The translations under genes and the position numbers were made by a program. From contig JAJNNX010000040.1 of assembly GCA_023159155.1 (NCBI GenBank), forward strand, positions 124,001 to 188,000: a stretch of 64,000 nt of DNA. The letters are read 5' to 3'. Positions 35,044-46,336 of the stretch are shown piece after piece. Below the pieces are notes generated by a model, which was given only the letters and a program-made list of their open reading frames with translations, was not told where the DNA came from and did not search any database. Every line of letters begins with the position of its first letter. Positions within the stretch are counted from its first letter, which is position 1. The stretch comes from Ustulina deusta (lineage: Eukaryota; Ascomycota; Sordariomycetes; Xylariales; Xylariaceae).

Positions 35044-35927
35044 ATGCCGACGATGTGGTTATCGGATAATCAAAGTAAGAGACAAATCTCAACGACTTGG
35101 TTCCCCGGGGGAGGGCTCCGGGCCATGGGCCGTGACCATGAGAAGGGACATGCGACGACCAAACAGCTGACACCTCGCGTCCACCAGAGATCGGCGTCGT
35201 CTTCTGCTCAGGCGGTAGGTACGCTTCGCGCCCGGCGTTTTCGCGCACGAGCAAGGGCAGAGAGAGCTGAACTGTTCCGGCGTTGTAGGAGGCTTCTTCC
35301 TGATCGGCGGCGTCCTGTTATTCTTTGATCGAGCCATGTGAGTTAGTTTTTTTTTCTTTTTTTTCCCCACCCTCGCTCTCTGCTCTATGCGTCGCGTTGG
35401 CGACATCAAGACTGATGATGAATGGCGTCTCGACAGGTTGGCAATGGGCAATGTACGTTTTCCCCTGACCTGGCCGTGACCTCGTACACACCAAGGCGAC
35501 TCACTCTCCGACATCGCAAAAGACACGTCCTCTCCACTTCTCCCTCCTCCCCTCCCCTGAAATCCATTATTCTCGAAAAAACGTCCACCAGAGAGTTTCT
35601 AACCCGGGCATTCTCGCCAAAAAAAAACAGATCCTGTTCCTCATCGGCCTAACCATCATCATCGGACCACAGAAGACGCTCCTGTTCTTCGCGCGACGGC
35701 AAAAGGCAAAGGGGACCGGCGCCTTCTTCGCAGGGCTCCTGCTGATCCTGTTGCGCTGGCCGCTGATCGGGTTCCTCGTCGAGCTGTACGGCATAGTGAT
35801 CCTGTTCGGCGACTTCTTCGGCACCATTGCTGGCTTTGCGCGCAATATCCCCGTGATAGGCCCGTATGTCGGCATCCTGGTTGATCGCGTCGGGTTCGGG
35901 CGGAGAAACGCCGAGTTGCCTGTCTAA
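35044..35927 (+). CDS. GOT1: Golgi transport protein Got1
   Basis: Join of 35044-35074, 35188-35214, 35289-35337, 35437-35452 and 35631-35927; 139 aa, the family length. It is a small tetraspanning protein of ER/Golgi membranes that supports COPII-dependent ER-to-Golgi transport. The spliced product reads MPTMWLSDNQKIGVVFCSGG, FFLIGGVLLFFDRAMLAMGN, ILFLIGLTIIIGPQKTLLFF and RWPLIGFLVELYGIVILFGD, all typical of Got1, and ends RRNAELPV. The exons are tiny (31, 27, 49 and 16 nt) before a 297-nt last exon, so no long frame reveals it on this strand. Introns are 113, 74, 99 and 178 nt with good consensus. A second Met at 35053 is an equally plausible start. Converges on profilin. Confidence 0.92.
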
Positions 35928-36545
35928 AAGCAAACTGATTGTGAGGGCAAAAGATGGCTTTGCCGCGCCGAAGTATAGGGCAAGACCCTCTATGGAGGCA
36001 TGGCACTTATGCCTCAAAATGATTCGTTGAGACAACGAATACAACATCGAGACATAATACGTCGTAATGATCCAACCAAAGCCAAACAGGCGTTAGGGGG
36101 GATTCTTTTGAGGCAGTGTACGATAGCTTGTCACTAATGAGTGTAGTTTATAGAAGACGAGGTACGAAAGGCACGTAGCCGGCAACGGATATACCCATGG
36201 CGGGCAAAAATAGTAAAGTATGGCTTTTTTTTTTCATAGGGAAAAAGGGCCATCTTGTTTATTTGCCTATGCAGAATTCTAGGGCGGATTCGGGGTGTAT
36301 ATATGGTTTTTAGAACCAGTCAAAGAACGACTTTGAGGTGGTCATTTCATCATCGTCATAAAAAGAAGAACCTCTTTATCAAGATCCCAACAGCCACTCT
36401 TGCTCCGAGAAAATGCTCCTAACAGCATGCGTCCTGCCTACACGGCCTTGAGCCACCCACGGGGTATCGTTGGCCCATATGCCATCTTCCCACACTGTTA
36501 TACCCTTCGCAGAAGCATAGCCCCGAGTCCTCTGGCGCTCCCATC
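35928..36545. other. Intergenic, convergent 3' ends GOT1/profilin
   Basis: About 620 bp with both 3' UTRs and short T runs near 36228. No gene seen. Confidence 0.65.
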
Positions 36546-37343
36546 TTAGTATCCGGCCTTGATGAGGTAGTCGGCGAGAGCCTCCGTGGTCGAGCTCGCG
36601 TTTCCGGCAACTTGAGTCTCAGAGTGGTGGGCGACTATGAAGGCCTGCTTCGTCTTGGAAATGCAAATTCCCGTCCGGCCCTATAAAACAAGTTCGTAAC
36701 TCAAGTCAACTCAAAAGCCCTTCTATAAACCTTCCGAGGAGCAGGCCACTCAGGGGAGGGGGCGGATAGGGGTGCAGGTCTTGTTTTGTTAGGTATTGGA
36801 ATTTCACCGACCTGTCGGGCGTAGATGGACCGACCGTCGACCCGGGCTACGACGTAGCGGCTACCTCCTACGTAAAGGCCCTCCGATTGAGCCGTGCTGA
36901 CGGGTGTCTGGTCGGCCTTGTCGTTTTCCGCAGCCGCTAGGATGGCGACGATGGTCTTGAGTTCGGGGGCTGGGATCTATTGGGTGTCCCCACACTTATT
37001 AGTCCTCTCTGCCCCATATGTATGTAGATGTATACATCAGTAGATGGGGTCGTTGTGGGTGCGTACTGTGAAACCGGCTGAGATAGCCCAGACGCTGTCA
37101 CCCGCGGCGCTGACTATGGCGGCTTTGTCAATGTGACCGCTGCCGACAAGGCTGTTATCCCGATTAGTTTCCCAGCTTCCGGCGAGGTCCTAATCACGTC
37201 GTCGCGGGCTGTCCGTACCTGGAGTCGATGTATTCTGTGGCGTGTCTCGAGTGTTAGCAGCTGAGTTGACCCCTCCAGAAGAGCTCAGTAAGGCGGGGGT
37301 TTCTCGGTGTAAGGGACGGGGCGCTTTTACGTTGCCAAGACAT
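36546..37343 (-). CDS. Profilin
   Basis: Join of 36546-36680, 36812-36976, 37067-37151, 37219-37234 and 37331-37343; 137 aa. Profilin binds actin monomers, poly-proline and phosphoinositides and feeds formin-driven actin assembly at growing tips. The spliced N-terminus MSWQQYIDSSLVGSGHIDKA is diagnostic. It is followed by AGDSVWAISAGFT, RYVVARVDGRSIYARQ and C-terminal KQAFIVAHHSET and ADYLIKAGY, all profilin signatures. Exons 1 and 2 have only 13 and 16 coding bases. All splice phases agree. The protein is a few residues longer than yeast profilin, with an insert before the central strand (AENDKADQTPVSTAQSEG), as in other filamentous fungi. Confidence 0.93.
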
Positions 37344-37656
37344 GGTTCCTCTTGTGGTTGGGTCGTGAAGGTCGGATGGAGGAGGGCGTTTGCAGAGGTG
37401 AAGCGCGGGGGAGAGGTGATCGAGGAGGAATATAAACAGATCTCTAATTGACAGGTGGGAGGCAGTAGGGAAATAAGTAGGGACGGGTTGGGCGGAGGTT
37501 TGCTGGTGGTGTCAGTGCAAGTTTACACAAAGGGGGGGCATTTAATGCTGAGCAATGAGGGGCTGTTTCGGGGTGGGCAATGGGCCTGAAGTGGGCAATG
37601 AGCTGGAGGAGGTACCCCGAAGATAGGTTTCACCAATGACGTTCCCAAAGGGGATA
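37344..37656. other. Profilin upstream region
   Basis: Promoter side of profilin, running up to the MITE. Contains GGGCAATGAG-type near-repeats (37550-37610). No gene. Confidence 0.5.
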
Positions 37657-37664
37657 CCAATCTG

Positions 37665-37971
37665 TAGCCCACCTAGAATGGCCATGAAAAACGGCTATAA
37701 TGGCCAGCACGTATTCCACAGTCAGTTACTAGAGTTATATAAAAGATTTCAATAGATATAACTAAGCCTAAAATAATTTTTAAAATAATTCAACATTTAG
37801 CTTTAGTAATTATTTCTATTGTAGTATTCTTAGATGAGTAGGGAGGTACGAAGAGTTACTTTGATCTAAGCCGGGCGTATACTTAGCCATACCAAGTTGG
37901 GTATAAACCTACCCAATCTGGGTTAGACCTAGCCCTTTTAGTCGTTTTTCATGGCCATTGTAGGTGGGCTA
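37665..37971. mobile_element. hAT-like MITE, 307 bp, with 8-bp target duplication
   Basis: Terminal inverted repeats of about 33 bp begin TAGCCCACCTA at the left end and match the reverse complement of the right end with two mismatches. The element is flanked on both sides by CCAATCTG (37657-37664 and 37972-37979). An 8-bp duplication is the mark of hAT transposases. The interior is AT-rich and has no coding capacity, so this is a non-autonomous miniature element. The perfect duplication suggests a fairly recent insertion. Confidence 0.9.
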
Positions 37972-37979
37972 CCAATCTG

Positions 37980-39741
37980 AGCCACGCTGCTTGAAACCTG
38001 AGCTTAGCCTGAGGCAACGGGAGCCCTGAGCTAGCCCCTACCTTTGCATAAGTTCTTCTGCATCATTTTAAAGCGTAATGAACGGAAATGCATTTTTGTT
38101 ACTTGCGACCGACTTCCTAGGAGGTCGGCTTGGCTAGGGTAAGTGAATGGCTACCTACGGTGAAATCGTTTGTTTATATTTTGCGTATTATTTCGTACTA
38201 GCTTACGTCCTTATTACCTATTAGGTATTAGCCTTTTTAACGTATAAACGTATGCACTGCGCTTATATTTACTAAGAATACTAAGAACGAGACGTCAACA
38301 TTACGATAATTACCTAGGTACCTAAGGTACTTGAGGAAGCTGAAAGTCGCGTGCTGGGTGGGTACCTAAGCGTCGACGCGAAGAAGAGCAACATCAACGA
38401 GAAGAAGCCGAGCCGACCAATCTTACTGGTCGGATATTTCTTTCGGCTTAGCGAATAGATATTTTGAGCTTTACATCACGAATTGCAACATGCACGCTTT
38501 TGACGTTCAAAAGAAAACATCGTAATAAAGTCTGAGAAGTAATAGAAAGAATAGAAACAAAATGTAAAGTTCTTTTTAGTATAAAAGCCTAGGCGAATCA
38601 CCAAGGGCAGGGCTTAGCATAACGTTAGAGCGACTCGCTATTAGCTCAGATCAAAGCACCCTGTCTCAGTGCTAGATGTTCGCGTCTACATATAATCAAC
38701 TGCAAAAGACGGCGGTAGCTTTTGCATTCTCGTACTGATCCAAGCCCGTACTGGTTCAAAATCGCACTGGTACGGAGCCTAAGATCATACCAGGCCGTCG
38801 GCTAAGACTGTACTGGTCCTGGCCCGTACTTTTCGGAGATTGTACTGGTACGGAATCACACTCCGTCATAGTCTGTGCTGGTCATAGTCTGTGCTGGTCG
38901 GAAGTCGTACTAGTACGAGGTCTGACCTAAACTTTCGCCTCGCAGTCGCACGCGACATTAAAACCCCCTCCGTTTATTCGTGAACGATGACGGCGCTGAT
39001 TATAGGAATGGACGCGTACGTGATATAGGATATAGGACTTTGACACGCGCTGATTCAAGCCCGTACCTGGACTAAGACTGGTGGTACCTCGAACCGGCTC
39101 GTGATGTGTTCCGTCCACTGGATACCTTCACAGCAAGAAGCACTTCGTGTGAGGTCGCCATGAAGTCGAGATGGGCGCTACTCCTCTAAGCTCAATTCTG
39201 TCGTGGACACCATCCAAGCATCACTCCATTCTTCTAAGAAGTGAGTTTTTTCTGTCCCTTGTGTCATGATCCCGAGATTCTGATGTCGGCAACACTGACC
39301 GTCAATCTAGCCTGGTTTTCACTTCATGGCGCCTCGCGTGAGATATGCTGCAACACCTCCCAGTGCAACGTGGCATCCGTTGTCTGCGAATTAATGGCCA
39401 TACATCTTTTCCGGGCCGAAATTAGATCCTCACAGCCTTCTAGGAAGATGCGTATCAAAGGCTGTCACTGCTATCTATCGCTACCGGCGCCGTAGGGTAC
39501 GTGCATCAGACTTTGACTCGGGACAGTCACCATGGGGCGACACTGGCCATCATGAGAAACATAGCTTGACCTTGACAGTCGCCGACCGCGTCCACATCGT
39601 CGAGCCTCGATGGAATACTCCCGTCGAGTAACAAGCCATCGGATGAGCTCTCAGGATAAGACAGACCCGCCGCGTGACCGTCAAGTATACAAATCCAGAT
39701 TCAGTCGACGGCCCTCGTGCTGTCCGTAAGCTCCGCCGACA
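37980..39741. other. Accessory gene-free stretch
   Basis: No supported gene. TACCTA words at 38205-38360; a GTACTGGT-rich repeat field at 38730-39100 (separate entry). Short frames at 39241-39495 have no recognisable domain. Confidence 0.5.
38730..39100. repeat. GTACTGGT-rich degenerate repeat field
   Basis: The word GTACTGGT and close variants (CACTGGTACGGA, GTGCTGGTC, CCCGTACTGG) recur every 15-40 bases. It includes an exact 16-bp tandem duplication, CATAGTCTGTGCTGGT, at 38867-38882 and 38883-38898, and AAGCCCGTAC occurs near both ends. No coding frame fits. Confidence 0.75.
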
Positions 39742-40565
39742 TTAAACAAGCAGCTCAGCCAGACGATCTGCCGCATGCTTATCCCCCCACTTGACGCTCC
39801 CCGGATTCCTGCTCTCTTCCATCTTGCACCCCACAAACGCCTCCATAGCCTCCCTCTGCGACTCGGAAAGAAGCTCCAGCCTGGCCTGGTAGTCCTGATT
39901 CTCGTTCGACCCAAAGTCGCTCTCGTCCAGGAACTTCCACCAAATGAAATCAAAGGCCCAGCTCTTCCTGGCAGCATAGTTGCGCATCCACGTCCCGTTT
40001 CTCCCAGCTCTCGCGCATACGCCGAGAGAGCGACACTTCCGTCTTTCCACCGCCGGCTAGCGACATGCGGCCGGCTTTCTCGGCGATATTGGCAGCCGTC
40101 ATCTTCTCCTCCTCGGCTTCCAGCACGCGCAGAAAGGTCCGGAGTCGAGGCTCGTAAGCCTCCATCCACGCGCGGTGCCCGCCGGTCCCAGTACTCGGGT
40201 TCTTCCAGGAGCAGCCACCAAGGGGGATCGAAGCTGAACTGCGTGGGGGCGGCGTAGGCGAACTCCCAGTCGATGACGCTGACGACCCGGAGGTCCTTGT
40301 CGAGAAGGATGTTAGTCGGCCTGAAGTCCTCGGAAAACAACGTGAGACCGCCGTCAGACTCCGGCTCTGACGCGAGGCGCCTCTCGGCAGCGAGCTTCCG
40401 GAAGAGCTGGCGAGCAACGTATTTATCGCGGGCGTCGCCCTCGTCTTCTACGGCATTGTTGCGTTGGAACGCTAGCTGGGTTACGTGCATATCGGCGAGG
40501 GCCCTGTACCACTCGTCCGCAGAGGCGTAGGTTTGAGATGGCAGGATGCTTGCTGGTGCGTTAGT
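39742..40565 (-). pseudogene. Degenerate APH-fold phosphotransferase-like gene
   Basis: The reading starts without an N-terminal half: NAPASILPSQTYASADEWYR is the first recognisable part. It proceeds to SEDFRPTNILLDKDLRVVSV and IDWEFAYAAPTQFSFDPPWW, the catalytic loop and metal-binding DxE/DWE motifs of the fungal APH-fold family. After EPEYWDR the frame shifts (near 40175-40185) to one reading AWMEAYEPRLRTFLRVLEAE. After RRMRESWE it shifts again (near 39995-40005) to NGTWMRNYAARKSWAFDFIW, ending LAELLV. No introns can explain these shifts. The N-lobe is missing, and AT-rich DNA lies where it should be. I read it as a 5'-truncated pseudogene; sequencing indels could explain the frameshifts but not the truncation. 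Confidence 0.75.
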
Positions 40566-40575
40566 GTGTACGACG

Positions 40576-40708
40576 AGGTCGGTTAGACCACCGCTATTAT
40601 ATATTACTATATATTCATTGTTATAAGTTGCTATTTATTTTTTAACCACCTATAGTTATATGAACAAAAAGTCATTGCTTGCTAATAGTAAGATATATAA
40701 ACCGACCT
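40576..40708. repeat. AT-rich segment between AGGTCGGTT inverted repeats
   Basis: AGGTCGGTT (40576-40584) and its complement AACCGACCT (40700-40708) enclose about 115 bp of very AT-rich DNA right at the truncation point of the APH pseudogene. After a small gap the arms continue to match (TTATATAT...TTACTAT). No clear target duplication, so it is only a candidate MITE. Confidence 0.4.
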
Positions 40709-41134
40709 AGCACCGTAGACCTATCCGCCCGCACTCCTTTTTTTTTCTCTATCACGATATATTTTATATCATTACTAGCTGCTGGCAAATGTAGGACATG
40801 GGCGATAGCGCAATAGAGACCTAGGAATTGACGTAGCGGGAGCTCGACAGTTTGTTCTGGAGTGAGATAAAGCTCCGGGTAACATGAAATACTCCTCGCC
40901 GGGTCAAGTACCTGGAATTAAATATTTTAGTTGTGTAAGTATGATGCTTTCTAAGAACGCGTTCAAGGTAGGCATATTGCCTTAAGTTATAATAACGACT
41001 AAATGGGCATCTAATAACACCTATATTAACAAGACAATCAATACAACCCTTTGAACCTAATTGCGTACCATCGCTTATATCTGATAACAACAATACACAC
41101 AAGTTACACCTTCCAATAATTTGGGTCGCTTATT

Positions 41135-44100
41135 CTAACAACCAGAAACCCCCAGTTTCTCACTACTTCCTTCATCTCCCGCTCCAGTTAAGCGTGCAAA
41201 CCAGCCGGGCGGCTCCCTCCTCAGTATCTCGCCCGGCTCGCCCACTTCGACAACCCGACCGGCATCCATAACCACAATCAAGTCCGAATCCATAATCGTA
41301 GTGAGGCGATGCGCCACTATAACTATAGTGGCGCCGGCGAGCTCCTCGCGTAGGACTCGCTGCACAGTGGCGTCGGTCTGCGCGTCCAAGTCGCTCGTAG
41401 GCTCGTCTAGCAGCAAGACTACACCGCCGGCGCTAGTGTGTTTATGTTTCTTCAGGAACAACAACAACCGCGCCAGCGCGAGCAGTTGTTGCTCGCCCTT
41501 GGACAGACTAGAAGCCGTTAAAGGGGCACATAGACCCCTCGCCCCGTGTTCCCCGACCAGCAGGCCTCGAAGTCCGACGCGCTCGAGTGCGGCGGCGATG
41601 CTGTCGTCGTCACTGCTTCCGTGTGGGTCGACGTTGAAACGGACGCTACCTGCCAGAATGAACGGCTCCTGCGGGACCACCAGGAGGCGTTCGCGGATGG
41701 TGTTTCGCGGAATTGTGGATATATCGATGCCGTCGATGATTATACGGCCGCTTTGGACATTGAGAAGACCCAGTATGGCCCCCAAGAGCGAGCTCTTCCC
41801 ACTGATAATGTGGAAACGTCGGGTCAGTAAAGGGAGAACTTGAAAGATAATGTTCCGAGTCGTTATACACCTTATAGAGAATTCAAGGTATTTAAAGGAA
41901 TAAAAAGGACTACACAAGGGTTAAACGAAAAGACGGCAATGAAGGTTGTCCTACCTGCCTGTGCGCCCGCATACACCGACCCACTGCCCAGGCTCAATGC
42001 GCAAGTTGACAGCCTGTATTCCTCCAGAGCTAGGGCTGGACTGAAAGTCAGCAAACCGATTGATCTATACAGACGCATTGTCCTTGTTATGTTTAGGTGC
42101 CGCTTACCCGTGATGAGCAGTCACGTTGCAGAACTCAATGGCGCCGCGATCCGGCCAATGAGGTGGCGGCTGGTCCATCAGCTCGCCCTTATCCTCGGGC
42201 TCGACATCTGCTTCAAATTGCTTTAAACGCGCTATTGAGCCTAGTGAAGTTTCTAACACAGTCCAGCCGGACACAAGTGACGAGAGGGCCACGTTGAACG
42301 CTTCATCGAAAAATAATGTGGTCAGTCTTCAAGACCACTTTTGTTGACATTCATTCGACAGTTCTCGTAGCATTCGCTGTAAATACTCACATAATATGTT
42401 GTTCAGAGAAACGCCGAGAAGACCAGGGCTAGTGGTGTGGCGAAGCCCGAGTGCGAGGCCGACAACAAGCACGGCCTCGGCGCCGACGATGAGGTCTAAG
42501 ACTAGGTTTAGCCATCTTTGAATACAATAGAGTAGGTAATAGGGTTTCTGGGAGAGATCGAGCAGTTTTTCGTTCCGTGTTTTGAATTGCTCCTGCCACC
42601 CGAAAGCCCGGACGGTGCTCAGCCCGCCTAGAGTTTCTAAGAAGTGGGTGTATAGGGGACTTCTAGCTTCGAGATCGAGCAGGCGCAGCTGTCGCGACGT
42701 ACGCAGGTAGACATACTGCAGAATACCGACTGTTATGATGAGTACGGGCACGCTAAGAGCCATGTAGGATGAGCCGGCCGCTACAAGTCCTGCGGTTGCG
42801 GCTGATAAGAATAGATCTAACTGAATGTAAGTTGCGAAAAGTCACGAAAATGAACCTTGGGGGAGGGGAAAGGGGGCGGTATTTACTGGATACAGTGACT
42901 AAAACACCGATGGCAAGCTGATTCTCGATTAGAGTCATGTCTTGACTGAATCGATTAAGGATGGCGCCGATCTCGGTGGTGGTGAAGAATGACTGCCGAG
43001 CCCTTTGGCAGGTCAAAGAGTGATTTACTAGAAGGCTTTTGGCACATCAACTCACCTCATAACCACTCTCAGTAGAGATGAGTGAAATTTCCGGGCAGTC
43101 GAGGGGGATATGAGGACTAGTACTGCCCTTTAGAAGATAGGGTAAGCAAATCTCACGTCAACAAAGTGAGGTCTCTGTCTCACCAGACATAACCGGCCTG
43201 GCCGATGGACGTCAATACTGCCAGAGTGATGTATACAGGTAGATAAAGAGCAATATGCGTTCCACCACCCTCAGCCCACTGGCTCAGCCATATTTCTTAA
43301 CGATGTTAGTCTAGATCAGTGTAGCCACGTAGAGTTTATCGAGGACGTACGGCCGAAGCTGTAGCTACCAACGTTCAAGATGACGAATGAAACGAATATC
43401 AACGTCTTGGCCCATCCGACACGCTGGAAATAGTACTTGTACACGGCGAAGTCTCCAGCGGCTCTCTTGAGGTCATCTTTTTGACGTGCTTTGGTCACCT
43501 CGGACGACTTTTCTTTCACGTTAGCGTGCTGGAGCTCGCTGTTAGTGCTTGAATGTGTAGTACTACGTAGCTCTAGGCCGTCAATGAGACCCTGGCCAAG
43601 GGCCTTGTGATAAGAACCGCCGTCGATGACAGTTTTACTATTCACGACGAGGATCTTGTCCGCATATGTGAGATATTTGGCTATACATGGCATCAGTGAC
43701 ATGTATAATAGAGGTTGGAAGATGTATATACGCATGGCATACCGGCATTGCTGACTAGTAGCACTGTTGTACCGCCTGTTCTCAGCAGACCCGTGGACCC
43801 AAAAAGACGGGACATGATAGATTCTTGAGTTTGGGAATCCAAAGAGGCAAGTACATCGTCGAGGAGAATGATACTGGCCCTTGCGTAAATCGAGCGGGCT
43901 AAGCTGACCCGCTGTTGTTGGCCGCCACTGAGGGCGGTTCCGGCACTTCCAACAAGTGTCTGGTCGCCCTTGGGTAGCAGGCTGATGTCATGGTCTAACG
44001 CGCAAGCATGGAGCACTGTGTCGTACCATTTCTTATCCAGATCCTGTCCATCGTGAACGGGCCCTGTAATTGCTTCAAAAATCGTCACGTTAGGAAGCCA

Positions 44101-46336
44101 AGCTGGCTGTGCGGAATATGCCATTCGACAGCCCAAGACGCGTATTATCCCGTCCTCATACGACAGTTCCCCCACGATTGCCTTCAGCAGCGTCGTCTTA
44201 CCAGAACCGACAGAGCCAATGATCATCGTAAGCGATCCTTGGGTTACGGCAAAGCTGACTTTCTCCAGAACAAGGGGTGCGGATGAGGTTGGGCGAAGTG
44301 ATACATGATCTATCAAGAGGGCGACCTGGACAGGGGATTGACATTTCACACTTTCTCCAACTGCATGAGATTTTCCTTTCTCAATAAGCGATGAAGGCGG
44401 AGAAGGTCTCATGGCAGAATTTGTGGATGTTGAGGGCAGCGTGATACGCTCGTCGGTCCTTGGGGCAGTTGTAAGAAATTTCTGGATTCGGTCGAGGCAG
44501 CCAAGACTGGCAGCTGTCGAAGGTATAGCACCAAGTAGTCTAGCGGCCGGATTTGTGAGGAGGGTAATGATTGAAAGGCTTGTAAAGGCCTGCGTAGTTC
44601 CGATGCCGCGCTTACTCTGCAATATTGCTTGGGCGGCATACACGATGAAAGTCAGGGGGGGAGCTAGTGCCCATGGCACATTCTGGACCAGATTCTGCCA
44701 GACAGTACTCCAACGATATTTAGACATGCGGCACGTCTCATCAACTCTCATATCCTGAATGACGGTAGTCATGAGTCTACTGAGACCCGACATTCTCAAA
44801 CTTCTCATTGCTGTCAGTGTGAGAGCAATAATGTTGATGCGATTCTGGACTGCATCAATCCACATCTTTTGTCGGCCACCGATAGTCTTAGATACCTGTG
44901 TACTGCCGTAGAACGAGACTAGGCCAGTCAGCTCGGTAAGAAAACGACGATAGAATGCAGCCGGTCGCACATGAATGCAAGTAACGTTAACTTACTGAGA
45001 ACGATCAGAACAGGGACGACGCTGACCCAGCTAAGACGCAAGGCGAGCAATGAAACACCCACGAGGACTTCGATTAGGCGAGCCCAGCACTCATTCAGGT
45101 TGACCAAGGCAAGGATTATCTGATCCACATCGGTGCTCATCAAGGTTAAAGCTGCTGATTTGTCATACACATCGACGGGAAGAAGGAGGAGGTGGTCGTA
45201 GATGAGTGTTACAGTGGCTCCCCGAAACATGGTCACGAATCGATAAAGATTCTGATTATAATGCAGCGTTGAGATTGCAATGCCAAGGTAAATGAAAAAT
45301 GTTGCCCCAACGAGCCCATACCCGTTAGTGTCTGTGGCAGATGAGTCGCTAGGGTTCGACAAGAGATCCAACACTCTAAATATCAGGAATGGCTGCGCAA
45401 AGGTGAAACCAATGAGAGCAAGGCGGGCAATGGCGGCCAACAGCAGCGGCCACCATAATTCCCTGCAAATGGCGAGCGGAAGCTCGAGGCGGCGTTCTGG
45501 CCTCCTACGCTGACCCCAAGCGGCCCGGACGCGGCCGCTCAAAGGGCCGGAGGCGAGCTTCTCATCAAGAACATAGAGGTCCTCGAAAGTGAGAAGTGAG
45601 CCGAGGCTGCGACGGAACAGGCCATTCATCCACCAAAGGAAACTACGATTGATAATGCCACTCCTAGACTCTGGAGGAAGGGTTTGATAGGCCTCTTGGA
45701 GATGGGATCGCTTCTCCCCCCAGCTATCAACCAAGAGCAATGCTGCCCTGGCGGTTATGCTGGTGGTGAATATGGCAGCGAGGGCAGTATCGGGGCGTGT
45801 TAGCCAGAGGGTTCGAGCTTGAGGAAGGTCAAGGATCAAAGTGAAGAGAAGATAGGTATGCAAAAGGAAGGATGGCCGGAGAGACTTGGCGTCTTCTAGC
45901 TCAGTGAGAGCCAAGACAAGTAGAGCAGCAACAAGATTAAGAACTGCAGAAGGCAACGAGGCCACTGTCGTGCCCATCGGCTCGACGGATCTCAACACGA
46001 GAAGAGAAAGTTCCACAGCGCCATAGATGAAGACGATGGCCTATTATGCGAAGGCGCTTGTTAGTGTCGGTAGCAGAGGGAAAACGACACGAGGGAAGAA
46101 ACGGCCATCATCACCAATTTCTGGAAGCGTGCCGGACTGGAGCCTGCCTTCGTGGGGCTCTTTACGAGATACACCAAGCGCAAAGGAGAGACGAGAATGA
46201 ATAGCGCAGCTGGAATGAGACTCAGGATAGACTCTTCGAAGAGCAAGGTAAAGTCGAAACCATCACGGCAGCGGCTATCGATGGCGGGGCCGAAGGATAA
46301 ATCGGCATTGGAGGGGCACGGACCGAGGACATCCAT
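41135..46336 (-). CDS. ABCC (MRP-type) ABC transporter
   Basis: Eleven exons on the minus strand: 41135-41801, 41955-42035, 42108-42300, 42391-42820, 42894-43002, 43056-43127, 43184-43295, 43351-43680, 43743-44918, 44996-46040 and 46115-46336; 1478 aa and in frame. It is a full-length exporter with an extra N-terminal membrane domain (TMD0) that starts MDVLGPCPSNADLSFGPAID, then TMD1, NBD1, TMD2, NBD2. NBD1 has Walker A GSVGSGKTT (about 657), LSGGQQQRVSLARS (about 752) and IILLDDVLASLD, where the catalytic Glu is Asp, as usual for ABCC. NBD2 has GRTGSGKSSLL (split by an intron inside the P-loop), LSKGEQQLLALAR and LLLDEPTSDLD. The substrate is unknown; relatives export conjugates, drugs or metabolites. 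A Met at 46366 is an alternative start. Divergent from CDC27. Confidence 0.9.
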
